Source: Zygnema cylindricum (taxonomy: Eukaryota; Streptophyta; Zygnematophyceae; Zygnematales; Zygnemataceae). From it: a DNA stretch of 47,350 nt. Shown here piece after piece: positions 20,561 to 31,150 of the stretch. The position numbers and the translations under genes are program-made. Within the stretch, counting starts at the first letter, position 1, and each line of letters opens with the position of its first letter. The notes under the pieces were generated by a model. That model ran no database searches, was not told the DNA's origin, and saw nothing but the letters and a program-made list of their open reading frames with translations. The stretch spans positions 143,393-190,742 of the forward strand of contig JBBHKE010002200.1 in the NCBI GenBank assembly GCA_037447655.1. Reading direction: 5' to 3'.

Positions 20561-21226
20561 AGATAGGTCGTAGAAAGTTTAATCAATTTTATGAACTGTA
20601 CCAGGCCAGACATAGCGGCAACAGTTGGAGTACTTAGTAGGAGTCTTAATGATCATAGGAAGTGAGACTAGGAGGCACACAAGAGAGTCATGAGATATCT
20701 AGTGGGAACGAGAGAACTATGGTTGCATTTGGGAGGGGAGCACATTGACATCACTACTTGGAGTGATGCCAGTTATGGGGACGCACCTATGAGGAGATGC
20801 ACTTCTGGGTATGTGTTGTATGTTGGGGAAGGTGCATGCTGTTGGAGTAGTAAGCAACAAAAGGTGGTTGCTTAGTCCACTGTGGAGGTTGAGTACATAG
20901 CCTCTTGTTATGCTGTGAAAGAGTTGATGTGGGTCAAGTCCTTGTTGCAAGAACTGGGGAATATGTAGGAGGGAGTGCATGAAGTGTTTTGTGATAATCA
21001 AGTTGCCATTGCAATTGCACCTAATCCAAAACATCATTTTAAAGCTAAGCATATGGACATAAGATTGAATTTTGTGAGGGAAAAAGTTGAGAATAAGATT
21101 GTGAATCTTGTATATAGATCTGATGAGAAAATGGTGGCTGATATGATGACAACATTTGTGCCCTCTCCTAAATTGAAATATTGTAGAGAAAAATATGGAC
21201 TTAAACTGAAGGTAAAATTAGACTAG
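20561..21226 (+). pseudogene. C2 RNase H and pol C-terminus
   Basis: After FMNCTRPDIAATVGVLSRSL the RNase H blocks follow: MRYLVGTRELWLHLGGEH, TTWSDASYGDAPMRRCTSGY, a stop in place of Gln before STVEVEYIA, VFCDNQVAIAIA, KHMDIRLNFVREKVENKI and ADMMT. It ends KLKVKLD with a stop at 21224-21226, directly before the polypurine tract. Three or more nonsense changes are present. Confidence 0.8.
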
Positions 21227-21239
21227 AAAATAAAGGGAG
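21226..21239 (+). other. Polypurine tract of C2
   Basis: A purine run ending AAAATAAAGGGAG directly precedes the LTR start TGTTGAAATTAATAG at 21240. It is conserved in position and sequence with C1. Confidence 0.8.
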
Positions 21240-21704
21240 TGTTGAAATTAATAGATTTTTAGAGTATTTTCTAGGTTTAAATATGTTAGTATAGAAGGAA
21301 AAAAAAGGACAGACAGCCTGCCTCCACCTCCTCTCTCTAGTCCCCATACTTGTTGTAGTCACTGAAGGATAGAGAGGGTGGTTGATTCATGGCTGCCTTA
21401 GTTCAATTGGCAATTGATTTTAGTAGGTTACTAAAAATATATATGACGGACCCAGGATTTGTTACCGGTACCTGCTGTTCGTCAAGTTGGCCGATAACGG
21501 TAACTTTTATCCTATTAGACTGGACCACAAGCAAATCTTATGGGTATGATAGATATATTTATTTAAGAGTAAACAATTCAGTTAACATACTATAGAGCAT
21601 GCATAGATATAGTTTTGTAAAAGTACAAATTAAGATACTATTTTGAAACGCATACCACGCAAGTTTTTATGACGGCTGAGATTGCAGTTTGGTTTATATC
21701 TGAC
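21240..21704 (+). repeat. 3' LTR of C2, 5' part only
   Basis: The LTR starts at TGTTGAAATTAATAG and follows the C2 5' LTR closely to ATATCTGACA near 21704, then breaks into a foreign LTR end. About 125 bp (21577-21704) are repeated at 22402-22525, showing that the LTR upstream and the one downstream of the inserted block are separate copies. Confidence 0.8.
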
Positions 21705-21845
21705 AGTTTGGATGTTTGTATAAGAATTGGTGAGCACTTAAGAACAACTGTTTTGTAGGATTCTTGGTAGCTTCTGAGAGTGTATCATGTCTACTTCTAC
21801 TACTACTGCTGCTCCTCCACCTGCACCGGTGGTTGTAGAACAACA
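21705..21845 (+). repeat. 3' end of a different LTR (type III), stops at the LTR/PBS boundary
   Basis: About 140 bp are unrelated to type I or II LTRs. They contain an ATG at 21787 opening a Ser/Thr- and Pro-rich leader (MSTSTTTAAPPPAPVVVEQQ). The fragment stops right after GAACAACA, the same LTR end as in element R (CAACA then PBS). The leader also matches the style and the terminal QQ of R. I infer it is the U5 end of a further LTR subfamily, cut exactly where the PBS would begin. Confidence 0.6.
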
Positions 21846-22401
21846 AATCCTTCATATCAAATCTGCTTCTAAGATCTTTCTTTAACTTATTGATCTTTTC
21901 GAAAGATTTACTCAACACAAGTAGATCATCCACATAAATTGCAATAAAAATGACACCATTCTCATCCTCAAACATGTAGATAGAATGGTCAGAATTGATC
22001 CGGATATACCCCAGACCGGTAAGCAACTCATCTAGTTTCTTATTCCACTGTCGTAGAGCTTGCTTCAGTCCATATGAGGACTTGATGAGCCTGCACACTT
22101 TACTTTCTTCTCCTTCCTCCACGAATCCCTTTTGTTGCCTCATGAATATCTCTTCATTTAACTCACCATTAAGAAGGGCAGTCTTGATATCTATCTGGTG
22201 AATTTCCATGTCTTCCGCTGCTGCTAGACTGAGGAGAATCATTACTGATGGGAACCGAAAAAATGGAGCAGAGGTCTCCTCATAGTCAATCCCCTCCTTT
22301 TGGGTGAACCCCTTTGCTACCAATCGAGCCTTATATCTCTCAATGGTATTATATGGGTTCAGTATGAGTTTATTTACCCATTTATACCTAATAGGCTTTT
22401 T
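21846..22401 (-). pseudogene. Inverted copia RT fragment
   Basis: On the minus strand the frame runs KKPIRYKWVNKLILNPYNTI, DYEETSAPFFRFPSVMILLS, IDIKTALLNGELNEEIFMRQ, VCRLIKSSYGLKQALRQWN, then IYVDDLLVLS and FDMKDL at about 21850. It is open throughout, cleaner than C1 or C2 RT, so it is probably a more recent cDNA piece. It lies antisense between two LTR fragments. The residues after FDMKDL in this frame come from the antisense of the type III LTR and are not pol. Confidence 0.8.
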
Positions 22402-23153
22402 GTTAACTGATACTATATAGAGCATGCATAGATATAGTTTTGTAAAAGTACAAAGTATGATACTATTTTGAAATGGATACCTTGCAAGTATTTATGACGG
22501 ATGAGATTACATTTTGGTTCATATATGACGGCACACATCATCCCCGGGATCCCAGAATGGTCACTTTGGCGTTTTGTGACGTGGCATGACCTGGCGCCAC
22601 ATGAAGAGATCACATTTGGTCGCGGGAATTTCGAGGAACGTACGGACGAGTGAAAAGTGGACACGCGTCCGCTTAATAGCCTTGTCATACATAGGCCGTA
22701 CAAAAAGTACACCGGCAGTAGTACTTTTTGGTACGGCACAGTATTCTGATTGGTTCGTATTGCAATAGATAGGAGTTATTTGAGGGAATCAGGACTTATA
22801 ATATTTTGGTAAGCAGTCACCTTTCTCTATGAGAGTTTGTACGAATTGGCATTTTTTTTGCCTCTTTAACTTATCGCCTGGTTGGGCGTTTTTAGCGATT
22901 CTTTTTCCTTCGGACTCAAGGGAGTCCAGGCTCCACATGGGTGCATTCAAAATGTCTGCTTGTCTACTTGGGTAGCAGTGGTTGCCATTGAAAGTGGGTT
23001 AGTTAGTAACTATCTAAAGGCTTCCAGTATTCTGTAGTCCAATGGAGGACATATAATATCATTTGGTTTCATATAAACTTGGAGTCGCTACTATCTAGAT
23101 TAGCTTTTTTTGATTTGCGAATTCTGTGTGGCAATGGAGCCTATAGAATTTCA
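22402..23153 (+). repeat. 5' LTR of C3 (type II), 3' part
   Basis: LTR sequence resumes at GTTAACTGATACTATATAG and continues through the G-box-like block, the leader hairpin GGACTCAAGGGAGTCC (about 22912-22927), a relic of the type I end, and the final ATGGAGCCTATAGAATTTCA (23134-23153). It is collinear with the C2 5' LTR. The first part of U3 is missing. Confidence 0.8.
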
Positions 23154-24630
23154 GGTTATGGGCCCACCATCTTGGATGAATATGTTCGATAGAATAGACT
23201 TCACTTATTGGGAGTGTACGATGGAGGGATTGCTTTTCGAATTGCACTTGTGGGGAAATTTTTTGGGACAAGTGAGGTGTCCGCCACCGAGTTTTGGAGG
23301 AGCTCACTATGGAGAATCATCTAGGGCTTCCCAGAAAACGAACCAGAGTTCAGATGCAACGGAAGTGGAAGGTGAGAACGGAAAAGGAACACCGATGGTA
23401 AGGGGAGCTAGGCTCTCGGCTACGATTCTAGTTGTGGGGGTTATAACTGAACCAAAAACTAAAGAAAATGATAGGAAAATTTGGGAATATAAAAACACTA
23501 TAGCAAAACATCTCATACTTAGACATGTGTCTAAGTCCATAGCTATCACTCTTTTAAGTCTAACTAAGTCTTCGGAAATATGGGAAACACTAATTCAGAT
23601 TTATAAGAGTGAGACTATATAGGTGCAGCAGTAAGTAAAATAAGAAATAGAGGCCTATGTTTATAAAGGCGATAGCATGATAGAGTTTTGCAATGATATT
23701 GCTGCGTTATATGTTGAGCTTGCTAGTGCGGGATATGTAGAATCTGAGGAGAGAAAAATTAATACACTAATCATCAAGATCCCATATGGTTACGAAGACA
23801 TCTTTTACCGTATGCACGGAATTGATGTCTCCTCATGGACTTGGAGCATTACCATGGAGATAATTCTTGTGAGGGAAAACACTTTGGAGCTTCGTATGGG
23901 AAGTAACACGAAGATTGCATTTACAGCTGGTGGTGACTGGCGGAAGCGTGATATGAGGAACAGCGGTGATGAGCGGAACCATAATGAGAGGAAGAAAAAC
24001 AAAGGTAAACTTATCAGAACATTGGTGGAAAGAGAGTTAGAATTAAGAAAGGGGAGCTTTGAAAAAAGGGGTTTGCTTCTTTTGTAGAAAACCGGGTCAC
24101 TATATGGAGGAGTGTCCTTCTTTGGAAGAACTTAGAAGTTGGAGTGTGAATGAGGAGGTAGAAGGGGAAGAGGAGAAAGAGGATGAAGAAATCTAGGAGC
24201 TTCTTCACATCAGTACAATGGAGAAGAGAGAAAAGTACACAGAAATTCCACAAAGGCAACAATGTGCTTTTGGAGGTATTAGGCAAGTAAAGAGAAAGGA
24301 GGTACTTGAGGATGTTGGGGAGTGTAGAGTGTATGACTTAGAAATGAGAAAGTCAGATCTAGGATCCATAAGTGAAAACGAGAAGATAAAATTAATGAGG
24401 ATAATTTTATAGACAATTTGGAAAAGAAAACTTGTTGGAAAAGGAGACTTCAACGGATTCCGAGGAAAGGGGAGAAGTGAAACTAGAAGAGGACTTAAAG
24501 GATAGGGGAGAAGAGGAATATTTAATGAAAGGTTTAGGGGAGGAGAAAAATTTATTGGGAATATATTTAGAAAGTGAGAGTGGAAAGAACTTTATTGGAG
24601 AAAGTGAGGAAAGTTCAGATTTTGGGGGTA
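23134..24630 (+). pseudogene. gag: C3 gag (type II)
   Basis: The frame from the LTR ATG at 23134 is open to 23622: MEPIEFQVMGPPSWMNMFDR, then FTYWECTMEGLLFELHLWG, a polar linker and UBN2-like helices (KENDRKIWEYKNTIAKHLIL, RHVSKSIAITLLSLTKSSEI). After a stop it continues at 23677 (MIEFCNDIAALYVELASAGY, MHGIDVSSWTW, a basic domain). A zinc knuckle (CFFCRKPGHYMEEC) follows in another frame near 24070-24110, then an acidic C-terminus to about 24630. It is close to the first gag of C2 but with fewer breaks. No protease follows. Confidence 0.8.
23154..23168 (+). other. Half-tRNA primer-binding site of C3
   Basis: GGTTATGGGCCCACC, exact, directly follows the LTR and continues with A, giving 16 bases complementary to plant initiator tRNA-Met. 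In frame it encodes V-M-G-P-P of gag. Confidence 0.9.
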
Positions 24631-24775
24631 ATGAGTTTGACATCACTAAAGGAAGTGATGGTATTTATGAAGGTGTGCTTGTAAAAGGGTTAGCATGTGG
24701 GTGTATGTTGTACATTGGAGATGGGACTGGCTGTTTGGATCGCAAGAGGAAAATTGGTTTGTGTGTGGATGGAAA
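24631..24775 (+). pseudogene. RNase H remnant fused to C3 gag
   Basis: In the acidic gag frame the sequence turns into FDITKGSDGIYEGVLVKGLA, CGCMLYIGDGTGCLDRKRKI. This lines up with the RNase H start HIDITTWSDASYGDAPMRRC and SGYVLYVGEGACCWSSKQQK of C2 at 20740-20860. DNA identity is visible in GACATCACT and TGTTGTA. Protease, integrase and RT are absent between gag and this piece. The N gap at 24776 cuts it. Confidence 0.65.
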
Positions 24776-24785
24776 NNNNNNNNNN
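24776..24785. other. Assembly gap
   Basis: Ten N. Copia C3 stops on the left and a low-complexity repeat starts on the right. The true distance is unknown. Confidence 1.
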
Positions 24786-25640
24786 GAATCGAGTCGAACC
24801 AAAGCGAGCCGAATTGAATCAATCTCACCCGAGCTGAAGCTATCTGAGACCACAACCTAGTTGAACCGAGATGTAACAAGCCGAGCAGAGCTAAACAGAA
24901 CCGAACCAGCGGATCCCAGCCGACCCGAACCCATCCAGCAAAACCCTGACCAAATCTACACAAACCAACTCGATCCAATCTCACCCACCCCAAGCTAAGA
25001 TCAATTTGATTATTTACCTTTTTATCTACCTATCTATCTCCCTGTCTTATCCAAATGAAATCCACATTTGGTCGATATCTCATCTACATCAAATGTAAGT
25101 CTAAATCGAAAAGAAGTGGAATCGAAATCAAAATTTAATCAAATTTGAATCGTGAATCGATTAAAAAGGACAAGACTTGATTCAATCTGACTAGAATCGA
25201 ACCCCACCCACTCTAACCTAGCTCAACCAAACACATCTAAACCAGTCCCAAAACGACCTACCCAAGCCCAGCCGACCCTAGGCGACCAAGCCAAGACAAA
25301 TCGAGACGAGCCGAACAATGTAGAGCCAAGTTGATCCAACACCAGAGTCTATCGAAGTCGAGCCCACTCTAACTAAGTTAAGCCGAGCGAAACCAAGCTG
25401 AGCTAAGTCGAACCAGAAGTCGAGCCAAGCCGAGCTAAGCCTAACTCAACCCAACCCAACCCAACCAGTGCAGCCCAACCTAGCCTAACCGAGTCGAGCT
25501 AACCGAGTGGAGTGGAGTCGAGCCGAGCCGAACCATGTCGGGCCGAGACCGGTGAAGCCGATTCGACTCGTACTAAGTCAAGGCGAGCCCATCCTAACCC
25601 AACCTAGCCCATCCGATTTTATTTGAGCCGAGTTGGCTTG
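24786..25640. repeat. Cryptically simple GAGCC/AACC repeat
   Basis: About 850 bp consist of short degenerate units such as GAGCCGA, GAGTCGA, AACCGA and CCAACCCAAC in no fixed register. The densest part is 25380-25580. It resembles an eroded minisatellite. Open frames in it have no meaning. It starts at the N gap, so it may extend leftwards. Confidence 0.75.
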
Positions 25641-26700
25641 AGCAAAACCCAAGCCTACCTAGTTTTGTTCAAATGTTATTGCCAAAATTTGATCATAGAG
25701 AAAAGTTATTTTATAATAATTTGCATATTCCATTACTTTCCACGAGATGGTGGGACAGACATTTGACGGAACTTTGTCGACTTAGACTTTATACCAAAAG
25801 CAGATTATACAACCTCGTGAATCTTTATTTTACTTCCTTTCTCTTTCCTTTTGATGTTTTCAATCTACATCGCTACAGTGGCCACTGTTATTAGAGCTTA
25901 AAACACTAATTCAGTTGCTACGTTTTCTAGTCAAAATCGTATTATAGTGTTGATAACACTGATTAAAGGAGTAAACTAGAATTTGCTCCGTCTCCTTAGC
26001 ACTAAATTAGTATTATATTTTCTAATTCTACAAGGCTAAAAATGGAATAATATTTACGCCTTGGCTTCCGATCTTAACAGCGAATTCCGTCATGTAACCG
26101 TTGGTCAGGCAATGCATCGCCTCTTCATATGCAAGATTGTATGGGAACTTCACAAAAGAGAAAAATAAATATTTAAAAAAGTGTGGTGGAAAAAAATGTC
26201 AAGGTTCAAAGGGGTTCGAAAAAGGGAAATAAGCGCTTAATGTTTAAAAAATTAGCCAAAGGAAAGTAAGGTAAAGAAAACATGTGAAGACACCAAATCT
26301 AACTAGAATAATTGCCAAAACTAAGTAAATTTACTGAAGATGACACTATACAACGGGAAAAACCACACAACCCTAAGAATCGTTTTTCACAAAAGACGGA
26401 CAACTGGACCCTAGTTAGGAAAAATTGTGTTCTACCGAGGTTTGGAATACTCGGGATCCAAATTGTTTGGCTCCGCAGAGCCGCACCGTCCAAACCGTAA
26501 ACCATCCTATGTCTATTGCTGTGATTGCGAGGCTTCCGTGTGACACCGAAGGCATGACTCATGAGCATGGGACAAAGCACTGACATTTCTATGACTTCCA
26601 CTTGGACTGATTATTTTTTTAGATTCTTGACCAACTTCAGTTTGTTGTTTTGTCTACACTGCCTATCTACATTAGAGAAAGTTTCCATTATAACGGAAAG
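25641..26700. other. No recognisable gene
   Basis: AT-rich intergenic sequence. Open frames at 25673-25894 and 26299-26601 show no motif I recognise, and I see no repeat element boundaries here. Confidence 0.5.
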
Positions 26701-26734
26701 TTTGACAATGTTTATTTACGAACGATAAGCGTGC

Positions 26735-27058
26735 CACGTAAAATGACGCTAAGAAAAATGTTTACGACTGGCATTAGAAAAATTATTTCACACGAAAATG
26801 CTACACCGCGAATCGTTATTAGAGTAATGAGAAAATTAGAGTAAAAGAACTAAAATAAAAAATAAGAGTAATTAACGCTAATTTATGTGAGAGAGCTTTT
26901 AAAACTATGAAGTTTACTCTAATTTATTTAAGTACTCTAATAGTTTACTCTAATTTATTTAAGTACTCTAATTTGGCACGCTAATATCCTCTACTGTTAA
27001 TAAGATATCCATACGAAATTTGGCAAAACGTACAGTTTATCGTCACTATGACGTTTGC
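26735..27058. mobile_element. Left arm of a long-inverted-repeat DNA transposon
   Basis: The segment 26801-26827, beginning CTACACCGCGAATCG and ending TTAGAGTAA, is repeated inverted with one mismatch at 32858-32884. With the hAT-like insertions on the right set aside, weaker inverted similarity extends outward (ACGAAAA, ATTTC, ACTG, AAAATGTT, CACGT), suggesting inverted repeats of 90 bp or more, as in Mutator-like elements. No transposase is seen, and outer ends and target duplication could not be fixed. Element R was inserted into its middle. Confidence 0.45.
26911..26972. repeat. Two exact 31-bp tandem copies
   Basis: AGTTTACTCTAATTTATTTA plus 11 more bases occurs twice without a mismatch (26911-26941 and 26942-26972). 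TACTCTAAT motifs recur in both arms of the surrounding DNA transposon (also at 32805-32870). Confidence 0.9.
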
Positions 27059-27063
27059 TATAC

Positions 27064-27774
27064 TGTTGAAGGTCATGGGCATTAAGACTCGGCTGTGATC
27101 CACTCCCACTAGGAGTCACACTTGCACCAGCAGGAGCAGGTGGAGCACTAGGGCTAATAGGAGCACTAGCAATAGGAGCTGAGCCATTATCAGACATTTT
27201 AGCGGAAGCAAACCCAAAGAGAAATGCCTAGAAGACTAGACCTATAGTGTAAGATATGTAACTCCAAACGAAAGAGGTATTTCAACCAAAAAATCATGTA
27301 CTACAAGCAAATTAGAGACAATAGAGCATAAAACACCTTAAACTGCACTCAGTGCTCTCATTTCCTTAATTCTTGTGTAGAATGTACATTCTGTGTTGAA
27401 TTGATCAATCCTAATTGAACTAAATACTCAAAAGATCTCGAAAACATCTAAAAGATCTAAAAAACATATAAAATATCTGGAAAATATCAAAAACGTATGT
27501 ACATGGTTCACTAGACACCCTACTAACAAAAATCTAAGTGTTTAGACCAGAATTGTCCACTAACAATATCTATACCCTAAAAATCCGGGTGATTCTTATC
27601 ACGTCTACATTCATTGGCGGCCCTACACACTAATTTACTAAAAGATATCAATTCGTGTAGATACTACAAAAAAATCTACACTAAATTTGGTCAATATTGA
27701 ACAGTTGGTATTCTAAAAATATTATAAGTCCTAGACTCAAATTTCTAAGACTTACTAAAGCTTACTTTTCAATA
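27064..27774 (-). repeat. 3' LTR of R
   Basis: The minus strand runs from TATTGAAAAGTAAGC (27774) to CATGACCTTCAACA (27064). It ends with the same gag leader as the 5' LTR, here MSDNGSAPIASAPISPSAPP to LNAHDLQ, open although no gag follows. The next bases are the target duplication, not the PBS. This shows that the leader belongs to the LTR and not to the internal region. Confidence 0.92.
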
Positions 27775-27788
27775 CTCCCCTTAAGCTT
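27775..27788 (-). other. Polypurine tract of R
   Basis: The minus strand reads AAGCTTAAGGGGAG directly before the LTR start TATTG. The core AAGGGGAG resembles the AAAGGGAG of C2. Confidence 0.75.
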
Positions 27789-27820
27789 TAGAAGACTTAC
27801 TCACTTAGACCACATGCTTT

Positions 27821-28690
27821 TCAGTACTCCAATTTAGGAGCGGGAAGGGCTTTTGTCAACACATCCGCAACCATTTTCTCATCAGGCAAATAACAAAGTT
27901 TTACCACTTTTGCAAATACTTTCTCACGTACCAAATGTAGCCGAATGTCCATGTGCTTACTCTTAAGATGGTGACTTGGGTTTGTAGCCACAGATTTGGC
28001 TGCCTGATTGTCGCACCATATTACTTGTGTTCCGTGTTGTGTAAACCCCAATTCTTGAAGAAATGCCTTAATCCAAAGCAATTCCTTTAAGGCTGCGCTT
28101 GCAGCCATGTATTCGGCTTCCATAGTCGATTGTGCCGTGACTTTTTGAATTTTACTACTCCAACTACAAGTTCCACTTCAAATCTGAATGACATTCCCAG
28201 TTGTAAACTTCCTACTAGGCACATCACCATAGCTAGCATCACTCCAAGTATTAATACTAACCTTGTCCCCTCCCAAAGTAAGCCAAAGATTCCTAGTCCC
28301 AACAAGATATCTGAAGACCCTTTTTGCTGCCTCCCAATCTCTCTTTTGTGGATTTTGTAGACTTTTACTCAACACACCAACAGCTGCAGCTATATCAGGC
28401 TTAGTGCAATTCATGAAGTAAATCAAACTTCCTACTACTTGCCTGTAGGGTACTTGGGACATAAATTTTTGCTTTTCTGCACTGAGTTCCTCATCTATTA
28501 TGACTCCAAACTCATGCTCCATTCCTTCAAGTTTTTGCTTATACTCCATAGGAGTTGCACAACCTTTGGCATCAGCCAAGCCAAATTTTTCCAACATGTT
28601 TCCTATTGCTTCTTTTTGAGTTAGCCTAATGATTTTCTTTTCTCTATCTCTTTCAACTTGTATTCCCAGAATGTATTTAGCCTCACCCAA
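27821..28690 (-). pseudogene. R pol C-terminus: RT connection and RNase H
   Basis: The reading continues from the RT after a stop at about 28700 (TAA within L-x-IKDLGEAKY). It runs through ILGIQVERDREKKIIRLTQK, YRQVVGSLIYFMNCTKPDIA, INTWSDASYGDVPSRK to a second nonsense TGA near 28176. It resumes with CSWSSKIQKVTAQSTMEAEY, WCDNQAAKSVATNPSHHLKS, KHMDIRLHLVREKV and ALPAPKLEY with a stop at 27821. All RNase H blocks are present, and only two codons separate it from an open frame. Confidence 0.88.
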
Positions 28691-28699
28691 ATCCTTAAT

Positions 28700-31078
28700 T
28701 TACAATTTTGAAATAAGAGCGTGTTTTACTCTAGCAATTTCTTCTTTGTTCCTACTAATTAGCAACAAATCATCAACATAAACAGCAATAAATATCACCT
28801 CATCAGGATTATCACCACACATCACATATACTGAATGATCTGAGCTAATTCTAGTAAACCCTAATCCTGTCAAGAACTCATCTAACTTTCGGTTCCACTG
28901 CCTAGGGGCCTGTTTTAGGCCATACAATGATTTTAAAAGTCTGCACACAAGATTTTCTTTTCCTACTTCCTCATAACCCTCAGGCTGCTTCATATAAATG
29001 ACCTCATCTAAATCACCATGCAAAAAGGCAGTTTTGACATCCATTTGGTGGATGTCAAAATCCTCTATAGCAGCTAATGTAAGTAAGATGCGGACAGATG
29101 GAAACCTTACAACCGGTGAAAATGTTTCTTCATAATCTATCCCCTCCTTTTGATTATATCCCATAGCAACCAAGCGAGCCTTATACTTGTCTATGGTATT
29201 ATCTGGGTTCAATTTTAATTTAAACACCCATTTACTTCCAATAGCCTTTCTTACAGGAGGAAGTTCCACGAGATCCCAAGTTTGGGCCTCCATGATGGAC
29301 TTCATTATCTCATTGACAGCTTCCACCCAATGTTCCCTTTCATTACTCGAAAAAGCTTCTTTCAACGTTAAAGGCTCTTCTATGTGTGCAGAATGAGCAA
29401 AGGCTGCATTTTCTCCCCTGAGTCGTGCACTTCGCCTCACTCCACCTGGAAATTCTGTCGTTGGTATAAATGGTTGGGTCCTCCTCCTTGATATATGTGA
29501 TTCTTCTTGTGATTCAGTTTCAGGTTGAGGTAGAGGAGATTCTACAACTCCTTCGGGCATAACACTTCCTGTTTCTGGTGGAGAAGATGATTCCAAGTCA
29601 TTTTGACTTAAACTAGATGCATTTTCTACATTTTTCTTGAAAAACATAGGATTTTCCTCTAAAAAGATATAATCAACACTTTTATCTTTCTTTTCATCGC
29701 TACATTGACTAAATACATCTACTCCTCTTCCCTCATCCTTCACTATGATGTTTCTGGCTACCACAACTCTATTTCTCTTAATGTCATATACTTTATAACC
29801 CTTGGCATGACCATCATACCCTAAAAATATACCTGGTATGCCTTTTGGCTCTAATTTCCATTTTTGTGGATCATTATCTAGCAAGAATACCTTACTTCCA
29901 AACACTTTGAAGTGACTTACATCTGGTTTGTGTCCTGTCCACATTTCATAAGGAGTTGTATCTTTTATTGCCCTTGTTTCTAGCCTATTTATCACATAAG
30001 CTGCACAATGCATAGCCTCTGCCCAAAATTTGTAATCTATGTCCATATCAGCCATCATTGTCCTAGCACACTCTGATATGGTCCTATTCATCCTTTCTGA
30101 AACACCGTTTTGTTCCGGAGAATAAGGAACGGTTAGTTGACGTGAGATTCCATGCAATTTTAGGAATTCTGCAAACTCATGAGAAATGTACTCCCCTCCA
30201 TTATCAGATCTGAATCCCGCTATCTTTCTCTCATGTAGATTCTCAACCCAAGCCTTATACTTTTTAAACTTTGAAAAAACTTCATCCTTACTTCTCAAAA
30301 AATAAACTGTAGTAAATCTACTATAGTCATCAGTAAAGGTAAGCATAAACTTAGCACCTCCCACAGATGGATATCTAGATGGCCCCCATACATCTGAATA
30401 AATTAGTTCTAGAACCCTGCTACTTCTATGATCAGTTTGCAAAGGGAAAGGCAACTTATGAAATTTTCCCATTGCACAACCATCACATACATTTGATGCT
30501 GGTTTTTTACTAATTTTTACACCTTCCACCATTTTTTGATTTACCATCTTTTCTAATCTATCATAATTCACATGTCCTAAACGTTTATGCCATAAATCAC
30601 AATCACTGATTACACTTGAGTACATAACATCATTCTCATTATCATTTGCAAGACTCAACCGATACAAATTGTTACCTCCAGCAAATCCTTCTGCAACTAT
30701 TTTCCCATTCTTATTGACTGTTTTCTTTCCATTCTTAGATATAGTCTTAAAACCTTTCTTTTCTACCACTGACGTAGAGAAAAAGTTTCTTTTAAAAGCT
30801 GGAACATGCAACACATCTTCCAAGACCCTTTTCACAGGTTTTCCATCTACATTCAACATAAGTGACACCCTCCTTTTTGCTTTCGACTCAACAAATGTAT
30901 CATCACTAAAATAAATTTTGATGGGTGAAATAGATTGAATACTCTCAAAAAGATGGCGATTGCGGCACATGTGTGTAGATGCACCGGAGTCCATTATCCA
31001 TTCGTCTTCCTCCATGCCTTCCGTTGCTTGTGCCATCGCAAAGTATTTCTTCTCGTTGTTGATGGGAAAGTTGCTCAC
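28700..31078 (-). CDS. pol: R polyprotein: protease, integrase, reverse transcriptase
   Basis: An uninterrupted 792-aa frame. Protease: WIMDSGASTHMC with the D-S-G at residues 30-32. Pre-integrase: LWHKRLGHVNYDRLEKM, CDGCAMGKFHKLPF near residue 160-210. Integrase D-D-E: SDVWGP near 230, SDNGGEYISHEF near 290, PEQNGVSERMNRTI near 330. A linker rich in Ser, Pro and Glu follows. RT: KYKARLVAMGYNQKEGIDYE, TFSPVVRFPSVRI, KTAFLHGDLDEVIYMKQPEG, LYGLKQAPRQWN and YVDDLLLIS near 770. All catalytic residues are intact. It ends at a single TAA about 30 residues after YVDD, and RNase H follows in 27821-28690. In life it would be made from one transcript with gag. Confidence 0.93.
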   Translation of the reverse strand: MSNFPINNEKKYFAMAQATEGMEEDEWIMDSGASTHMCRNRHLFESIQSISPIKIYFSDDTFVESKAKRRVSLMLNVDGKPVKRVLEDVLHVPAFKRNFFSTSVVEKKGFKTISKNGKKTVNKNGKIVAEGFAGGNNLYRLSLANDNENDVMYSSVISDCDLWHKRLGHVNYDRLEKMVNQKMVEGVKISKKPASNVCDGCAMGKFHKLPFPLQTDHRSSRVLELIYSDVWGPSRYPSVGGAKFMLTFTDDYSRFTTVYFLRSKDEVFSKFKKYKAWVENLHERKIAGFRSDNGGEYISHEFAEFLKLHGISRQLTVPYSPEQNGVSERMNRTISECARTMMADMDIDYKFWAEAMHCAAYVINRLETRAIKDTTPYEMWTGHKPDVSHFKVFGSKVFLLDNDPQKWKLEPKGIPGIFLGYDGHAKGYKVYDIKRNRVVVARNIIVKDEGRGVDVFSQCSDEKKDKSVDYIFLEENPMFFKKNVENASSLSQNDLESSSPPETGSVMPEGVVESPLPQPETESQEESHISRRRTQPFIPTTEFPGGVRRSARLRGENAAFAHSAHIEEPLTLKEAFSSNEREHWVEAVNEIMKSIMEAQTWDLVELPPVRKAIGSKWVFKLKLNPDNTIDKYKARLVAMGYNQKEGIDYEETFSPVVRFPSVRILLTLAAIEDFDIHQMDVKTAFLHGDLDEVIYMKQPEGYEEVGKENLVCRLLKSLYGLKQAPRQWNRKLDEFLTGLGFTRISSDHSVYVMCGDNPDEVIFIAVYVDDLLLISRNKEEIARVKHALISKL

Positions 31079-31150
31079 TTCCTCCTCTTTAAGTGCATTG
31101 GAAAATGCTATTGGGCGTCCATTTGAGGTAGATGGAACTCGGCTTTCGTC

